From NCBI RefSeq assembly GCF_018780105.1, contig NZ_JADMKC010000018.1, positions 222,160 to 286,159 on the forward strand: 64,000 nucleotides of DNA, given 5' to 3'. A program made the translations under genes and the position numbers. The notes below the pieces were generated by a model. It ran no database searches and was not told the DNA's origin. It saw only the letters and a list, made by a program, of their open reading frames with translations. Of this stretch, positions 8,133 through 17,416 are shown in pieces. Origin of the DNA: Thiobacillus sp. (GTDB lineage Bacteria > Pseudomonadota > Gammaproteobacteria > Burkholderiales > Thiobacillaceae). The stretch's first letter is position 1; every line of letters starts with the position of its first letter.

Positions 8133-9230
8133 ATGGACGAAGCCCGCGCCTGGCTGGACAAGCTCCACGCCCTCGAATTCGATCGCACGATCAAGATCAT
8201 GAACGTGTGCGGCGGACACGAGCGCTCGATCACCCACGCCGGCCTGCGCGGCGCGTTGCCGAAATGGGTCGAACTGGTGCCCGGTCCCGGCTGTCCGGTG
8301 TGCATCTGCCCGGAAGAGGACGTGTATCAAGCCATGCAGCTTGCATTGCAGGACAAGGTCATTCTGGTTGCCTTCGGCGACATGCTGCGGGTGCCGGTCA
8401 ACGTGAAGAAGGGCGAGGTGCGTTCGCTGGCCGAGGCACAGGCCGCCGGCGCCGATGTGCGGCCAATCGCCAGCCCGCTCGATGCGCGCAAGATCGCGCA
8501 GGAAAACCCGGGGCGCCCGGTGGTGTTCTTCGCCGCCGGCTTCGAGACCACGACCGCGCCGACTGCCGCGATGCTGGCCGAAGGCATCCCCGACAACCTC
8601 AGCATTCTGCTGTCCGGTCGCCTGACCTGGCCGGCGGTGGCCATGCTGTTGGCGTCCGGCACCCCGGGCTTCGATGCGCTGGTCGCGCCCGGCCACGTCT
8701 CCACCATCATGGGGCCGGAGGAATGGAGCTTCGTCGTCGACCAGCACGAGATTCCTTCCGCGGTCGCCGGCTTCGGCACGGAGTCGCTGCTCGCCTCGTT
8801 TTATTCCGTGCTGCGCCAGCTCAAAACCGGCGAACGTTTTCTCGACAACTGCTACCGCGAAGTCGCGCACCCCGGCGGCAATCCCACCGCGCGCCGCATG
8901 CTTGAGCAAACCCTTGATGTCGTAGACGCCAACTGGCGCGGCATCGGCATCATCCCCACCTCGGGCTATGCGCTGAAGCCTGCCTACGCCCAACACAACG
9001 CGCGCCTGCTGTTCCCCGATCATGCCGACCCCGGCCGCCGCCGCGCCGGCGAGATGCCGCCCGGCTGCGACTGCGCGCAGGTGGTACTCGGCAAGATCTA
9101 CCCCAACCAGTGCCGCATCTACGGCAAGGCCTGCACGCCGCGTAACCCGGTCGGCCCCTGCATGGTGTCGGACGAAGGCGCCTGCCGCATCTGGTGGGCG
9201 GGCGGCGTGCGCGTAGCGGTCGATGCCTGA
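8133..9230 (+). CDS. hypD: HypD, Fe(CN)2CO assembly scaffold
   Basis: A 365-residue protein that with HypC assembles the iron with its CN and CO ligands. Conserved motifs are present in order: CGGHERSI, PGPGCPVCICPEED, AGFETTTAP, and the C-terminal [4Fe-4S] cysteines in PGCDCAQVVLGKI, NQCRIYGKAC and GPCMVSDEGAC. Length is as usual for the family. It starts 12 bases after hypB with AGGGAG upstream, and its end overlaps hypF by 8 bases. Confidence 0.96.
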   Translation: MDEARAWLDKLHALEFDRTIKIMNVCGGHERSITHAGLRGALPKWVELVPGPGCPVCICPEEDVYQAMQLALQDKVILVAFGDMLRVPVNVKKGEVRSLAEAQAAGADVRPIASPLDARKIAQENPGRPVVFFAAGFETTTAPTAAMLAEGIPDNLSILLSGRLTWPAVAMLLASGTPGFDALVAPGHVSTIMGPEEWSFVVDQHEIPSAVAGFGTESLLASFYSVLRQLKTGERFLDNCYREVAHPGGNPTARRMLEQTLDVVDANWRGIGIIPTSGYALKPAYAQHNARLLFPDHADPGRRRAGEMPPGCDCAQVVLGKIYPNQCRIYGKACTPRNPVGPCMVSDEGACRIWWAGGVRVAVDA

Positions 9231-11583
9231 GCGCGCCGCGCGCCATATCACCCTCGGCGGCCGGGTCCAGGGCGTGGGCTTCCGGCCCTTCGTCTACCGT
9301 CTGGCGCAGCAGCATAAAATCAAGGGCTGGGTGCGCAACGTCGATGGCGCGGTGGAAATCCATGCCGAAGGCACACCGGCACAACTTGAGGTTTTCAGCC
9401 ATGCGCTGTTGAGCGAAGCGCCCCCCTTGTCCGGCCCCGGACCACTCACTGTCGCCGCCTGCGAAACCGAATACGCCGAAGCATTTTCCATCCTCGACAG
9501 CGCAGCATCCAGTCAGGCCGATATCCACCTGCCGCCCGACGGATTCGTCTGCGCCGACTGCCTCGCCGAACTGCACGACCCGACCAACCGCCGCTACCGC
9601 TATTCCTTCATCAACTGCACCCAGTGCGGCCCGCGCTACACGCTGATCACCGCCCTGCCCTACGACCGCCCGAATACGTCGATGCATGACTTTGCGCTGT
9701 GCGCGGATTGCCGGCGCGAATACGAGAACCCGCTCGATCGGCGTTTTCATGCCGAGCCGATTGCGTGTCCGGTGTGCGGGCCGCATCTGGAGTTCATCAC
9801 CAGCCTGGCTCCCTCCCCCTTGCCCCAAGAGATACCGTCCCTGCGGGACATAAGGGGGGAGGGTTGGGGAGAGGGTGATGTGCGCGAGCATGGAGAGGAT
9901 TGCGTAGGCCACCCCCTCTCCCCAACCCCTCTCCCTCCAGGGGAGAGGGGCTCAGATGATGAAGCTGCGCTCGCCGCTGCCGTCGCCGCATTGCGGGAAG
10001 GAAAAATCATCGCAGTCAAAGGCGTCGGCGGCTATCACCTGCTGTGCGATGCCACGAACGACACAGCCGTCGCAACACTGCGCACCCGCAAGGCGCGCCC
10101 GGCCAAACCGCTGGCGGTGATGCTGCGCGACATCATGGCCTTGCGCGCGGTCGTGCACACCACGCCGGAACTGGAAGCTTTCATCGCCTCACCCGAACGC
10201 CCCATCGTGCTGCTGCCCAGGCGCGCCGATTCCAGTCTGTCCGCACACATCGCCCCCGGCCTCGCGGAAATCGGTTGCCTGCTGCCCTACTCGCCGCTGC
10301 ACGCTCTGCTGCTGAACGACTTCGGCGGGCCGCTGATCGCCACCTCGGGCAATCTCTCCGGCGAGCCGGTGCTGACCGGCAATGCCGAAGCGCAAACCCG
10401 CCTCGCCCATCTCGCCGACGCCTTCCTGCACCACGACCGTCCCATCGTGCGCCCGGCCGACGACCCGGTGTATCGCGTGATCGCCGGTCGCCCCCGGCCG
10501 CTACGGCTGGGACGCGGCAGTGCGCCGCTTGAACTGGCGTTGCCCGTGTCGCTAGCCGAACCCGTACTGGCACTCGGCAGCCACATGAAGAACACCATAT
10601 GTCTCGCCTGGGGCACGCGCGCCGTCGTCTCGCCGCACATCGGCGAGCTCGACTCACCGCGCAGCCTCGACACGCTGGCACAGGTGGCGGCCGACCTGCA
10701 GCGCCTGTATCAGGTGCAGGCAAGCCGGCTCATCGTCGATCGTCATCCCGGTTACGGCTACCGCCGCTTCGCACGCGACAGCGGATTGCCGCTGTCAGAA
10801 ATCTGGCATCACCACGCCCATGCCTCGGCGCTGGCGTGGGAGTTTTCCGACGTGAAGGAATGGATCGTGTTCGCCTGGGACGGCGTCGGCCTCGGCGCGG
10901 ACGACACGCTATGGGGCGGCGAAGCCTTCACCGGCGCGCCCGGCCGCTGGCAGCACGCCGCCTCGATGCGGCCGTTCCGCCTGCCCGGCGGCGACAAGGC
11001 CGGGCGCGAGCCGTGGCGCGCCGCAGCAGCGCTGCTGTGGGAGACGGGACAGCCCGCGCCGTTCGCGCCCGAACCGCTGCATCAGGCCTGGTCGCACGGC
11101 CTCAACAGCCCGGCCAGTTCCGCAGTCGGTCGCCTGTTCGACGCCGCCACTGCCCTGTGCGGAATCTGCACCCATGCGAGCTTTGAAGGCGAAGGCCCGA
11201 TGCGGCTGGAAGCCCTGGCGGACGCGGCTGACGGTCAAGCCATCCCGCTGTTGCTCGAATGCGACCCGAGCGGAGTCTGGCGCAGCGACTGGGCGCCATT
11301 GCTGCCGCTGCTGACCGACCGTGACGCGTCCGTTGCCGAACGCGCAGCCGGTTTCCATCTCAGCCTGGCGCAGGCGCTGGTCGATCAGGCCACACAACTG
11401 CGGGCGCAAACCGGCATCGAGGCCATCGGCCTCACCGGCGGCGTATTCCAGAACCGCGTGCTGACCGAAGCCGCGCTCAGTCAATTGCAGGCTGCGGGCT
11501 TCAAGGTCCATCTGCCGCAACGGGTTCCCGTCAACGACGCCGGCCTGAGCTTCGGCCAGGTCATCGAATTCCTTCACACGTAA
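9223..11583 (+). CDS. hypF: HypF carbamoyltransferase, with in-frame insertion
   Basis: A 786-residue protein that makes the CN ligands from carbamoyl phosphate. Domain order: acylphosphatase (GRVQGVGFRPFVYRL, residues about 1-95); two zinc-finger units (CADC, CTQC, CADC, CPVC, residues about 109-185); a YrdC-like domain (from about 250); and a Kae1-like domain with HHHAHASALAWE near residue 528. Residues 197-243 are encoded by a palindromic repeat (9811-9950) inserted in the linker between the zinc fingers and the YrdC domain. All catalytic motifs flank it intact, and the frame is open through it, so the protein is probably functional though longer than usual. Confidence 0.95.
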   Translation: MPERAARHITLGGRVQGVGFRPFVYRLAQQHKIKGWVRNVDGAVEIHAEGTPAQLEVFSHALLSEAPPLSGPGPLTVAACETEYAEAFSILDSAASSQADIHLPPDGFVCADCLAELHDPTNRRYRYSFINCTQCGPRYTLITALPYDRPNTSMHDFALCADCRREYENPLDRRFHAEPIACPVCGPHLEFITSLAPSPLPQEIPSLRDIRGEGWGEGDVREHGEDCVGHPLSPTPLPPGERGSDDEAALAAAVAALREGKIIAVKGVGGYHLLCDATNDTAVATLRTRKARPAKPLAVMLRDIMALRAVVHTTPELEAFIASPERPIVLLPRRADSSLSAHIAPGLAEIGCLLPYSPLHALLLNDFGGPLIATSGNLSGEPVLTGNAEAQTRLAHLADAFLHHDRPIVRPADDPVYRVIAGRPRPLRLGRGSAPLELALPVSLAEPVLALGSHMKNTICLAWGTRAVVSPHIGELDSPRSLDTLAQVAADLQRLYQVQASRLIVDRHPGYGYRRFARDSGLPLSEIWHHHAHASALAWEFSDVKEWIVFAWDGVGLGADDTLWGGEAFTGAPGRWQHAASMRPFRLPGGDKAGREPWRAAAALLWETGQPAPFAPEPLHQAWSHGLNSPASSAVGRLFDAATALCGICTHASFEGEGPMRLEALADAADGQAIPLLLECDPSGVWRSDWAPLLPLLTDRDASVAERAAGFHLSLAQALVDQATQLRAQTGIEAIGLTGGVFQNRVLTEAALSQLQAAGFKVHLPQRVPVNDAGLSFGQVIEFLHT
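9811..9950. repeat. Palindromic (REP/MITE-like) element inserted in frame in hypF
   Basis: About 140 bases of C/G-tract palindromes. Nested arms are GGGTTGGGGAGAGGG (9861-9875) against its reverse complement at 9914-9928; CCCCTCTCCC (9926-9935) against 9941-9950; CCCTCCCCCTT (9811-9821) against 9852-9863 with one extra base; and GTCCC/GGGAC (9837-9849). The composition is unlike the flanking hypF sequence. The encoded peptide contains the PLSPTPLPPGERG-like string known as the translated product of such intergenic repeats. No target duplication was identified. Confidence 0.85.
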
Positions 11584-11588
11584 ACATC

Positions 11589-12593
11589 ATGGAAGACACC
11601 CGCATTCTCCTCGCGCACGGCAACGGCGGCCGCCTGATGCGCGAGCTCATCACCGACATCTTTGCGCGTCATCTCGGCAATCCGCTGCTCGACACCGACG
11701 CCGACGCGGTGACGCTGCCGCCGCTCGACGGCGAACTCATGGTCACCACCGACGGCTTCACCGTGCAGCCGCTGGAATTCCCCGGCGGCAATCTCGGCTC
11801 GCTGGCGGTGCACGGCGTGGTCAACGACCTCGCCGTGGCCGGCGCCGATCCGCGCTACCTCACCCTGTCAGCGCTGATCGAGGAAGGACTCGAAGTCGAG
11901 GTGCTGGACCGGCTCATCGCCAGCTTCGCCGCCGCCGCGCGGGAATGCGGTGTCGCCGTAGTGGCCGGCGACACCAAGGTGGTGCGGCGCGGCGAAGGCG
12001 GCGGCCTCTATCTGTCTGTTGCCGGCATCGGCGTCAAACGCGCGCAGGCGCCGCTCGACATCGCCTCCATCGCGCCCGGCGACGTGGTGCTGGTGTCCGG
12101 CCCGGTGGGCGATCACGGCATCGCGGTGATGCTGGCGCGCGAACAGTTCGGCCTGTCCGGCGAGCTGCGTTCCGATTCCGCTTCGGTGCTGCCGCTGGCA
12201 CAGGCGGTGCGCGACCTGCCCGGCCTGCGCTTCATGCGCGACCCCACGCGTGGCGGGCTGGCCACCGTCGCCCACGAGATCGCGCGCGCCTGCGGCCACA
12301 ATGTGGCACTGAATCAGCGTGACGTACCGCTGCGCCCGGAAGTCGTATCGGTGTGTGAAATGCTGGGTTACGACCCGTATTTTCTGGCGTGCGAAGGTCG
12401 CATCGTCGCCGTGGCCGATGCAGCGACGGCCCAGGAAATCCTCGTGCGCTGGCAGGCGCTGCCCGGCGGCCGCGATGCGTGTCTCATCGGCCGCATCGAA
12501 GCGGGCGACTGCCGGGTAATCCTGGAAACCGAGCTGGGCGGCCGCCGCGTGCTGGACGAACTGGAAGACGATCCGCTGCCGCGGATCTGCTGA
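11589..12593 (+). CDS. hypE: HypE, thiocarboxamide-dehydrating maturation protein
   Basis: A 334-residue ATP-dependent enzyme of the PurM/AIR-synthase fold. It ends in PRIC, the C-terminal Cys that receives the carbamoyl group from HypF and is dehydrated to thiocyanate. Other family motifs are HGNGGRLM near the N-terminus, GDTKVV, and the MRDPTRGGLATV loop. It begins 5 bases after hypF and closes the hyp operon. No terminator hairpin was recognised after it. Confidence 0.96.
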   Translation: MEDTRILLAHGNGGRLMRELITDIFARHLGNPLLDTDADAVTLPPLDGELMVTTDGFTVQPLEFPGGNLGSLAVHGVVNDLAVAGADPRYLTLSALIEEGLEVEVLDRLIASFAAAARECGVAVVAGDTKVVRRGEGGGLYLSVAGIGVKRAQAPLDIASIAPGDVVLVSGPVGDHGIAVMLAREQFGLSGELRSDSASVLPLAQAVRDLPGLRFMRDPTRGGLATVAHEIARACGHNVALNQRDVPLRPEVVSVCEMLGYDPYFLACEGRIVAVADAATAQEILVRWQALPGGRDACLIGRIEAGDCRVILETELGGRRVLDELEDDPLPRIC

Positions 12594-12923
12594 ATGCGAA
12601 GGTGAAGGCTGCGTTGACTCGCTTTTCAGAACGTCTCAATTCGACCGGTTGTCGGCCGAAGCGGCCGCTGGAGAGTTGGGCCGACTACTTCCGCTATGGA
12701 TTCGTTACCGAACGTAGACCCGGGAGTATCACCGAACGGCAGCTTTCTGACTCCCTCAGCAGCGGAACACGACCCTGAACTGCCGTTAGATATGATTATC
12801 GTGACTGGCTGCTTCCACACTTCTATTCCGGTCGTTCGAAATTCGCGCAAAACTGCTCGGCTTGGAAGGCTAAAGACAAAGGGATGCTCACTCCTTGAAA
12901 AAGTGAATTCTCACCGGACGGAC
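12594..12923. other. 330-base non-coding stretch between hypE and the P-type ATPase gene
   Basis: This stretch lies between the convergent hypE and P-type ATPase genes. Its base composition is clearly less GC-rich than the flanking genes, and no frame has coding character or a ribosome site. Short open frames here have no recognisable motif. It looks like decayed sequence. No convincing terminator with a T-run was found. Confidence 0.6.
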
Positions 12924-15419
12924 CTAATGGCGCTGGCGCATAACGATCTTTCCCACCTCGAATAAAACCAGCATGCCGGCCCCGATCCCGAAAGCCAACA
13001 ACCCCTGCGGGAGTGATGGTGGCCGGAAGGTGAACGTCTCGGCAATGGCAGGAACCCCGGTGATGACGGAGAGACCCAGCAGCGTTCCGCCCAGTACCCA
13101 TGCGCTGACGGGGGACAGGCCCGCGAACATTTCGCGCCACCCCGATTGCGGCAGGCGGGTTGGGAAGATGAGCGCGGCGTTCGCGGTGACCAAGACGATG
13201 AAAGCCAATGCTCGCGCTTCCTCGGCGATGGATCCATTCGCCAGGAGCCACCAATAGCACGCGGCGACAACCAAGGTCACCAGGCTTCCCTGAACTAGGC
13301 TGAGGACAATTTGCCGCGCTGAAAGCAGTGATTCGGTAGTGGAGCGCGGCGGCTGTTCCATCAGGCGGGGGCTGCCGGCCTCGGCTTCGAACACGACTGA
13401 GCAGGCCGGATTGATGACCAGTTCGAGGAAGGCGATGTGAATCGGCGCCAGAATCAGCGGCATCCCGAACATCAAGGGCAGAATGGACAGGCCAATGATC
13501 GGAATATGCACTGCCAGCGTATAGACCAGCGCCTGTCGCAGGTTGGCGAATATGCGCCGCCCCAGGCGGATTGCAGCAACGATAGCGGTGAAATCGTCTT
13601 CGAGCAGCACCAGCGAGGCCGCCTCGCGGGCGACGTCGGTGCCGCGCTTGCCCATGGCGATGCCAATATGCGCCGCCTTCAGGGCCGGAGCGTCGTTTAC
13701 GCCGTCGCCTGTCATGGCGGTCACCTCGCCGTTGGCCTTCAGCGCCTCGACGACCGCGAGTTTCTGCTGCGGCGTGACCCGCGCAAAGACATTCACCGCG
13801 GCGATGCGCTGCGCCAGCGTCGCGGCATCCAGCGCTGACAGTTCATCCCCCGTGAGTACCTCCCGGCTATCGATCCCGGCGCTAGCGGCGATGGCCCGTG
13901 CCGTGTGCGGATGATCGCCGGTGATCATGACGACGCGAATGCCGGCTCGATGGCATTCGGCGACCGCGCCTGGCACCTCCGCACGCAGCGGATCGGCGAG
14001 CCCCACCAAGCCAATGAACTCGAAGTCGAAATCGTGCTGAATATCGGGCCAGTTCTTGTGGACGTCGGCCTTCGCCTTGGCCACGCCCAGCACGCGTAAG
14101 CCGCGCCCCGCCATGATCTCCGCCTCCTGGCTCACGCGGCGCCGCGCCTCTTCCTCAAGGTGGCAAAGGTCGGCGATGGCTTCCGGTGCGCCCTTGGAGG
14201 CGACTACATCGCGCCCGTCCGCATCGTTCCGCCACAGATGGGACATGGCGAGCAACTCCGAGGAAAGCTCATACTCCCGCGCCAGCGACCAGTCCGGATG
14301 CAGGTGTTCAGTGTTGGGCAGGTATTCGTGGGCGAAGTGATGGAAGGCCAGCTCCATTGGATCGTGAGGAACGATTTCGCTGGCAAGAACAGCGTATTCG
14401 AGCAGCTCGTGATAGTGCTCGGGCAGCTCGCCCGCGGCGAGGTCGCCGGTTTCCAGAATCTGACCACCAACCGACAGCGCGGATACGGCCATGCGGTTCT
14501 CGGTCAGTGTGCCGGTCTTGTCCACGCACAACACTGTGGTTTCACCCAAGGTCTCGATGGCGTTGAGGCGCCGCGTCAGTACGCGCTGCGCTGCGATACG
14601 CCGCGCACCCAAGGCGAAGAAGACGATCATGATGACCGGGAACTCCTGGGGCAGTATGCCCATCGCCAAGGTGATGCCGGCGAGCAGCCCCTCCATCCAG
14701 CCACCGCGCAAAATCCAGTAAAGGACAGCCAGCGCGAGGCACAGGCCAATGCCGATCACTACCAGACGCTGCGTCAGCCAGCCGATTTCGTCGCGCAACG
14801 GAGAGGACTCGATGGCGATGTTTTGCAGTGATTTTCCGATACGTCCCAGCTCAGTCTTGCCGCCAGTCGCGGTGACGCGCATCACCCCCTGACCGCGTAC
14901 GAGCAGCGTACCGGCGAATACCTCGCCGCCGTCCGGAAACTTCGCCATCGCCTCGGATTCGCCCGTCAGCATCGACTCGTCGGCGGCCAGTTCGTGAGCC
15001 TGCAGAACCACGCCGTCTGCCGGGACGCGGTCGCCCTCAGTCAGAATCAGAATGTCGTCGAGTACCACTTCGCGCCCGGCGATACGCGTCGGCACGCCAT
15101 CCCGGATCACCAGCGCGCGCGGACTGGAGAGATCGCGGAGGGATTCGAGTGCGTTCTCGGTACGCCGTTCCTGGAGGATGGTGACCACCATGATGATGAC
15201 CACGAAGCCCAGCAGAATCATGGCCTCGTGGGCATCACCCATAGCAAGATAGATGGCCCCGGCGCCAATCAACAGCAGGAACATCGGTTCGCGCGCCACC
15301 TCGGCTGCGATGGCAATCAAGGTACGTCGCTGCTCCGTGCCGAGTTCGTTGGGGCCTTCAGCGGCCAGACGAGCCGCCGCAGCCTCTTGACTCAATCCTT
15401 GGGGAAAATCTGTACTCAT
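12924..15419 (-). CDS. P-type cation-transporting ATPase
   Basis: An 831-residue P-type ATPase with the N-terminal cation-ATPase domain (GLSQEAAAARLAAEGPNEL), the actuator TGES loop, phosphorylation motif DKTGTLTENRM, and hinge motif TGDGVNDAPALK. About ten transmembrane segments fit a P2/P3-like protein. There is no heavy-metal CPC motif and no N-terminal metal-binding domain. The M4 motif is LPQEFPV where calcium pumps have PEGLP, so the ion is not predicted. It is monocistronic and divergent from the redox module beginning at 15557; it may share a promoter region with that module, but no functional link is shown. Confidence 0.9.
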   Translation of the reverse strand: MSTDFPQGLSQEAAAARLAAEGPNELGTEQRRTLIAIAAEVAREPMFLLLIGAGAIYLAMGDAHEAMILLGFVVIIMVVTILQERRTENALESLRDLSSPRALVIRDGVPTRIAGREVVLDDILILTEGDRVPADGVVLQAHELAADESMLTGESEAMAKFPDGGEVFAGTLLVRGQGVMRVTATGGKTELGRIGKSLQNIAIESSPLRDEIGWLTQRLVVIGIGLCLALAVLYWILRGGWMEGLLAGITLAMGILPQEFPVIMIVFFALGARRIAAQRVLTRRLNAIETLGETTVLCVDKTGTLTENRMAVSALSVGGQILETGDLAAGELPEHYHELLEYAVLASEIVPHDPMELAFHHFAHEYLPNTEHLHPDWSLAREYELSSELLAMSHLWRNDADGRDVVASKGAPEAIADLCHLEEEARRRVSQEAEIMAGRGLRVLGVAKAKADVHKNWPDIQHDFDFEFIGLVGLADPLRAEVPGAVAECHRAGIRVVMITGDHPHTARAIAASAGIDSREVLTGDELSALDAATLAQRIAAVNVFARVTPQQKLAVVEALKANGEVTAMTGDGVNDAPALKAAHIGIAMGKRGTDVAREAASLVLLEDDFTAIVAAIRLGRRIFANLRQALVYTLAVHIPIIGLSILPLMFGMPLILAPIHIAFLELVINPACSVVFEAEAGSPRLMEQPPRSTTESLLSARQIVLSLVQGSLVTLVVAACYWWLLANGSIAEEARALAFIVLVTANAALIFPTRLPQSGWREMFAGLSPVSAWVLGGTLLGLSVITGVPAIAETFTFRPPSLPQGLLAFGIGAGMLVLFEVGKIVMRQRH

Positions 15420-15556
15420 GGCCTCATATTACGTCGGCCGCACCACTCTGAAACCTGCCACATGCCCTGCGTATTGTCGGCATTTCACTAAGATGTTCTT
15501 AAGGCTATTAGAGTAGGCTCCATCCCTGAACAAATGCCCAGGGAATCCCCTGACTT

Positions 15557-16825
15557 ATGACCTCTCTCAGCTTGCTGCTTTGGATTATTCTCGGCATCGC
15601 CTTGCAGGTAGGGTTGTTCTTGGGTATCAGCTTTTGGCAGCACTGGCAGACCTACAGTCGGCTCAAGCACGGACAGCCCGAAGCAGACGAATCGATACCC
15701 GCGGTCAATCTGCCAAAGGCGGAAGTGGCTGGCTGGTCAGGATTTCGCCCTTTCAAGGTTGCTCGACGCGTTATAGAAGACACCGCAGGGCAAATTTGTT
15801 CTTTCTACCTGGAGCCAGAGGATAGACAGGCGCTTCAGTCATACAAGCCCGGCCAGTTCCTGACCTTCCGGTTGGATGTTCCCAAGGCCGACGGCAGCGG
15901 CACCGAGCAGATCACTCGCTGCTACTCTCTGTCGGACGCCCCCCAAACAGACTCTTACCGCGTTTCGGTCAAGCGGGTGCCCGCCCCGCCGAGGTGCGAT
16001 CATCCCCCAGGTCGCTCCTCGAATTTTTTCCATGACCACATTCAGGTCGGTGCGACACTTCAAATCCGTGCCCCCTCTGGACATTTCTATCTCGAACCGG
16101 GCAGCAGCCCCGTCATTCTGATTGCTGGCGGCATCGGTATCACGCCCATGCTCAGCATGCTCAACTGGTGCCAGACGCATCAACCCGAGCGCGAAGTCTG
16201 GTTCTTCTATGGTGTGCGCAACAGCAAGGAAACCGCTTTTGCATCACATCTGTGTGCAATCGCCGCTGCCAGACCCAACGTCCATCTGCGCTTGTGCTTC
16301 AGCGACCCACTGCCGGAAGATCAACTGGGCAAAGATTTCCATCACCACGGGCGAGTGGATGTGAATCTGTTCCGGATAGAATTGCCGCTGAAGCCATACC
16401 ATTACTACATCTGTGGGCCCACGCCGATGATGGAAACCCTGGTGGCGGCGCTGGAGGACTGGGGCGTGCCCGATTCACACATCCACTTCGAAGCCTTCGG
16501 TCCCGCGTCCATCAAGCGTCGCAAACCGGAGACCGCCGCTACCGAGAGTGCCATTGCAGCCCCTGCAAGCGACATCATGGTGACCTTCGCCAAATCGGGC
16601 AAACAGGCCCGGTGGTCACCGCAGTCGGGCAGCCTGCTGGAATTCGCAGAATCCCAGGGGATTGCCATCGATTCAGGCTGCCGCGCCGGGGGCTGCGGCA
16701 CCTGCCAAACCACGATAAGATCCGGCGAGGTGTCCTATCGGCAATCTCCGGACTACGACCCCGAACCTGGTACCTGCCTGATGTGCGTCAGTATTCCCAA
16801 GACCCACGTGACGCTGGAGGCCTGA
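15557..16825 (+). CDS. Membrane-anchored FAD/NAD(P) oxidoreductase with C-terminal 2Fe-2S ferredoxin domain
   Basis: A 422-residue reductase. Residues about 4-26 form an N-terminal membrane helix followed by basic residues, which places the rest in the cytoplasm. The FAD domain has RCYSLSDAP (about residue 120); the NAD(P) domain has GGIGITPMLSML and CGPTPMM. The C-terminal plant-type ferredoxin domain has CRAGGCGTC and a fourth Cys in the CLMCV segment. This is the architecture of phenol-hydroxylase or flavohaemoglobin-type reductases. The next gene starts immediately after its stop, so it should transfer electrons from NAD(P)H to the bis-haem membrane protein encoded there. Its true acceptor is unknown. 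Confidence 0.85.
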   Translation: MTSLSLLLWIILGIALQVGLFLGISFWQHWQTYSRLKHGQPEADESIPAVNLPKAEVAGWSGFRPFKVARRVIEDTAGQICSFYLEPEDRQALQSYKPGQFLTFRLDVPKADGSGTEQITRCYSLSDAPQTDSYRVSVKRVPAPPRCDHPPGRSSNFFHDHIQVGATLQIRAPSGHFYLEPGSSPVILIAGGIGITPMLSMLNWCQTHQPEREVWFFYGVRNSKETAFASHLCAIAAARPNVHLRLCFSDPLPEDQLGKDFHHHGRVDVNLFRIELPLKPYHYYICGPTPMMETLVAALEDWGVPDSHIHFEAFGPASIKRRKPETAATESAIAAPASDIMVTFAKSGKQARWSPQSGSLLEFAESQGIAIDSGCRAGGCGTCQTTIRSGEVSYRQSPDYDPEPGTCLMCVSIPKTHVTLEA

Positions 16826-17416
16826 ATGACGACACCCGGCACAGCCTCTCTCTGGCGCAACCATATCCTGCCTTTCACGCTATTAGTGACCCTGCTCGGG
16901 ATGGCGACCGTCATCGGCGACTACCTGCTCCATCGTCTCGATCTGGTCTGGGTGGGCCGCTATCTCGGCATCCCCGGAACCTTGCTGATCATCGGATCGC
17001 TGACCTATTCCCTGCGCAAGCGGAAAGTCATCACGACCGGGAACGTCAAATCCTGGCTCAGCATGCACGAGATCGGCACCTGGCTGGGTTCCTGGATGGT
17101 GCTTCTGCACGCTGGGGTGCATTTCAATGCCATCCTGCCGTGGCTGGCCACGATCGCCATGGGCGTCAACGTCATCAGCGGCATGGTCGGCAAGATGCTA
17201 CTGAAACGCTCGCGCGAACATGTCCAGGCCCAGCGCGAACATTACCAGTTGCGCGGGTTGTCCAAGGCTGAGGTCGAGCAGGAAGTGTTCTGGGAGTCGG
17301 TGACCTTTGACGCCATGGTCAAGTGGCGCAAGGTACATATTCCGATCTTCATTGCCTTTGCGGTGCTGGCTCTGGGACACATCGTCAGCATCTTCCTGTT
17401 CTGGGGATGGCGATGA
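16826..17416 (+). CDS. Bis-haem b-type membrane protein
   Basis: A 196-residue integral membrane protein with about four or five helices. Histidines 81 and 95 lie on one helix and 171 and 185 on another. Each pair is 14 residues apart, the spacing that stacks two b haems across the membrane in ferric reductases and cytochrome b proteins. No named family was recognised with certainty. It starts directly after the flavin reductase stop and overlaps the octahaem cytochrome gene as ATGA, so the three genes are one transcription and translation unit. Its predicted role is transmembrane electron transfer between the cytoplasmic reductase and the periplasmic cytochrome. Confidence 0.75.
   Translation: MTTPGTASLWRNHILPFTLLVTLLGMATVIGDYLLHRLDLVWVGRYLGIPGTLLIIGSLTYSLRKRKVITTGNVKSWLSMHEIGTWLGSWMVLLHAGVHFNAILPWLATIAMGVNVISGMVGKMLLKRSREHVQAQREHYQLRGLSKAEVEQEVFWESVTFDAMVKWRKVHIPIFIAFAVLALGHIVSIFLFWGWR

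Noticed and set aside
7296-9251. Long minus-strand open frame opposite hypB and hypD
   Set aside because: Both plus-strand genes have full family motifs. The antisense peptide is low in hydrophobic order and has no recognisable domain.
12594-12923. A small gene between hypE and the P-type ATPase gene
   Set aside because: Short frames exist on both strands but none has a ribosome site, coding composition or a motif.
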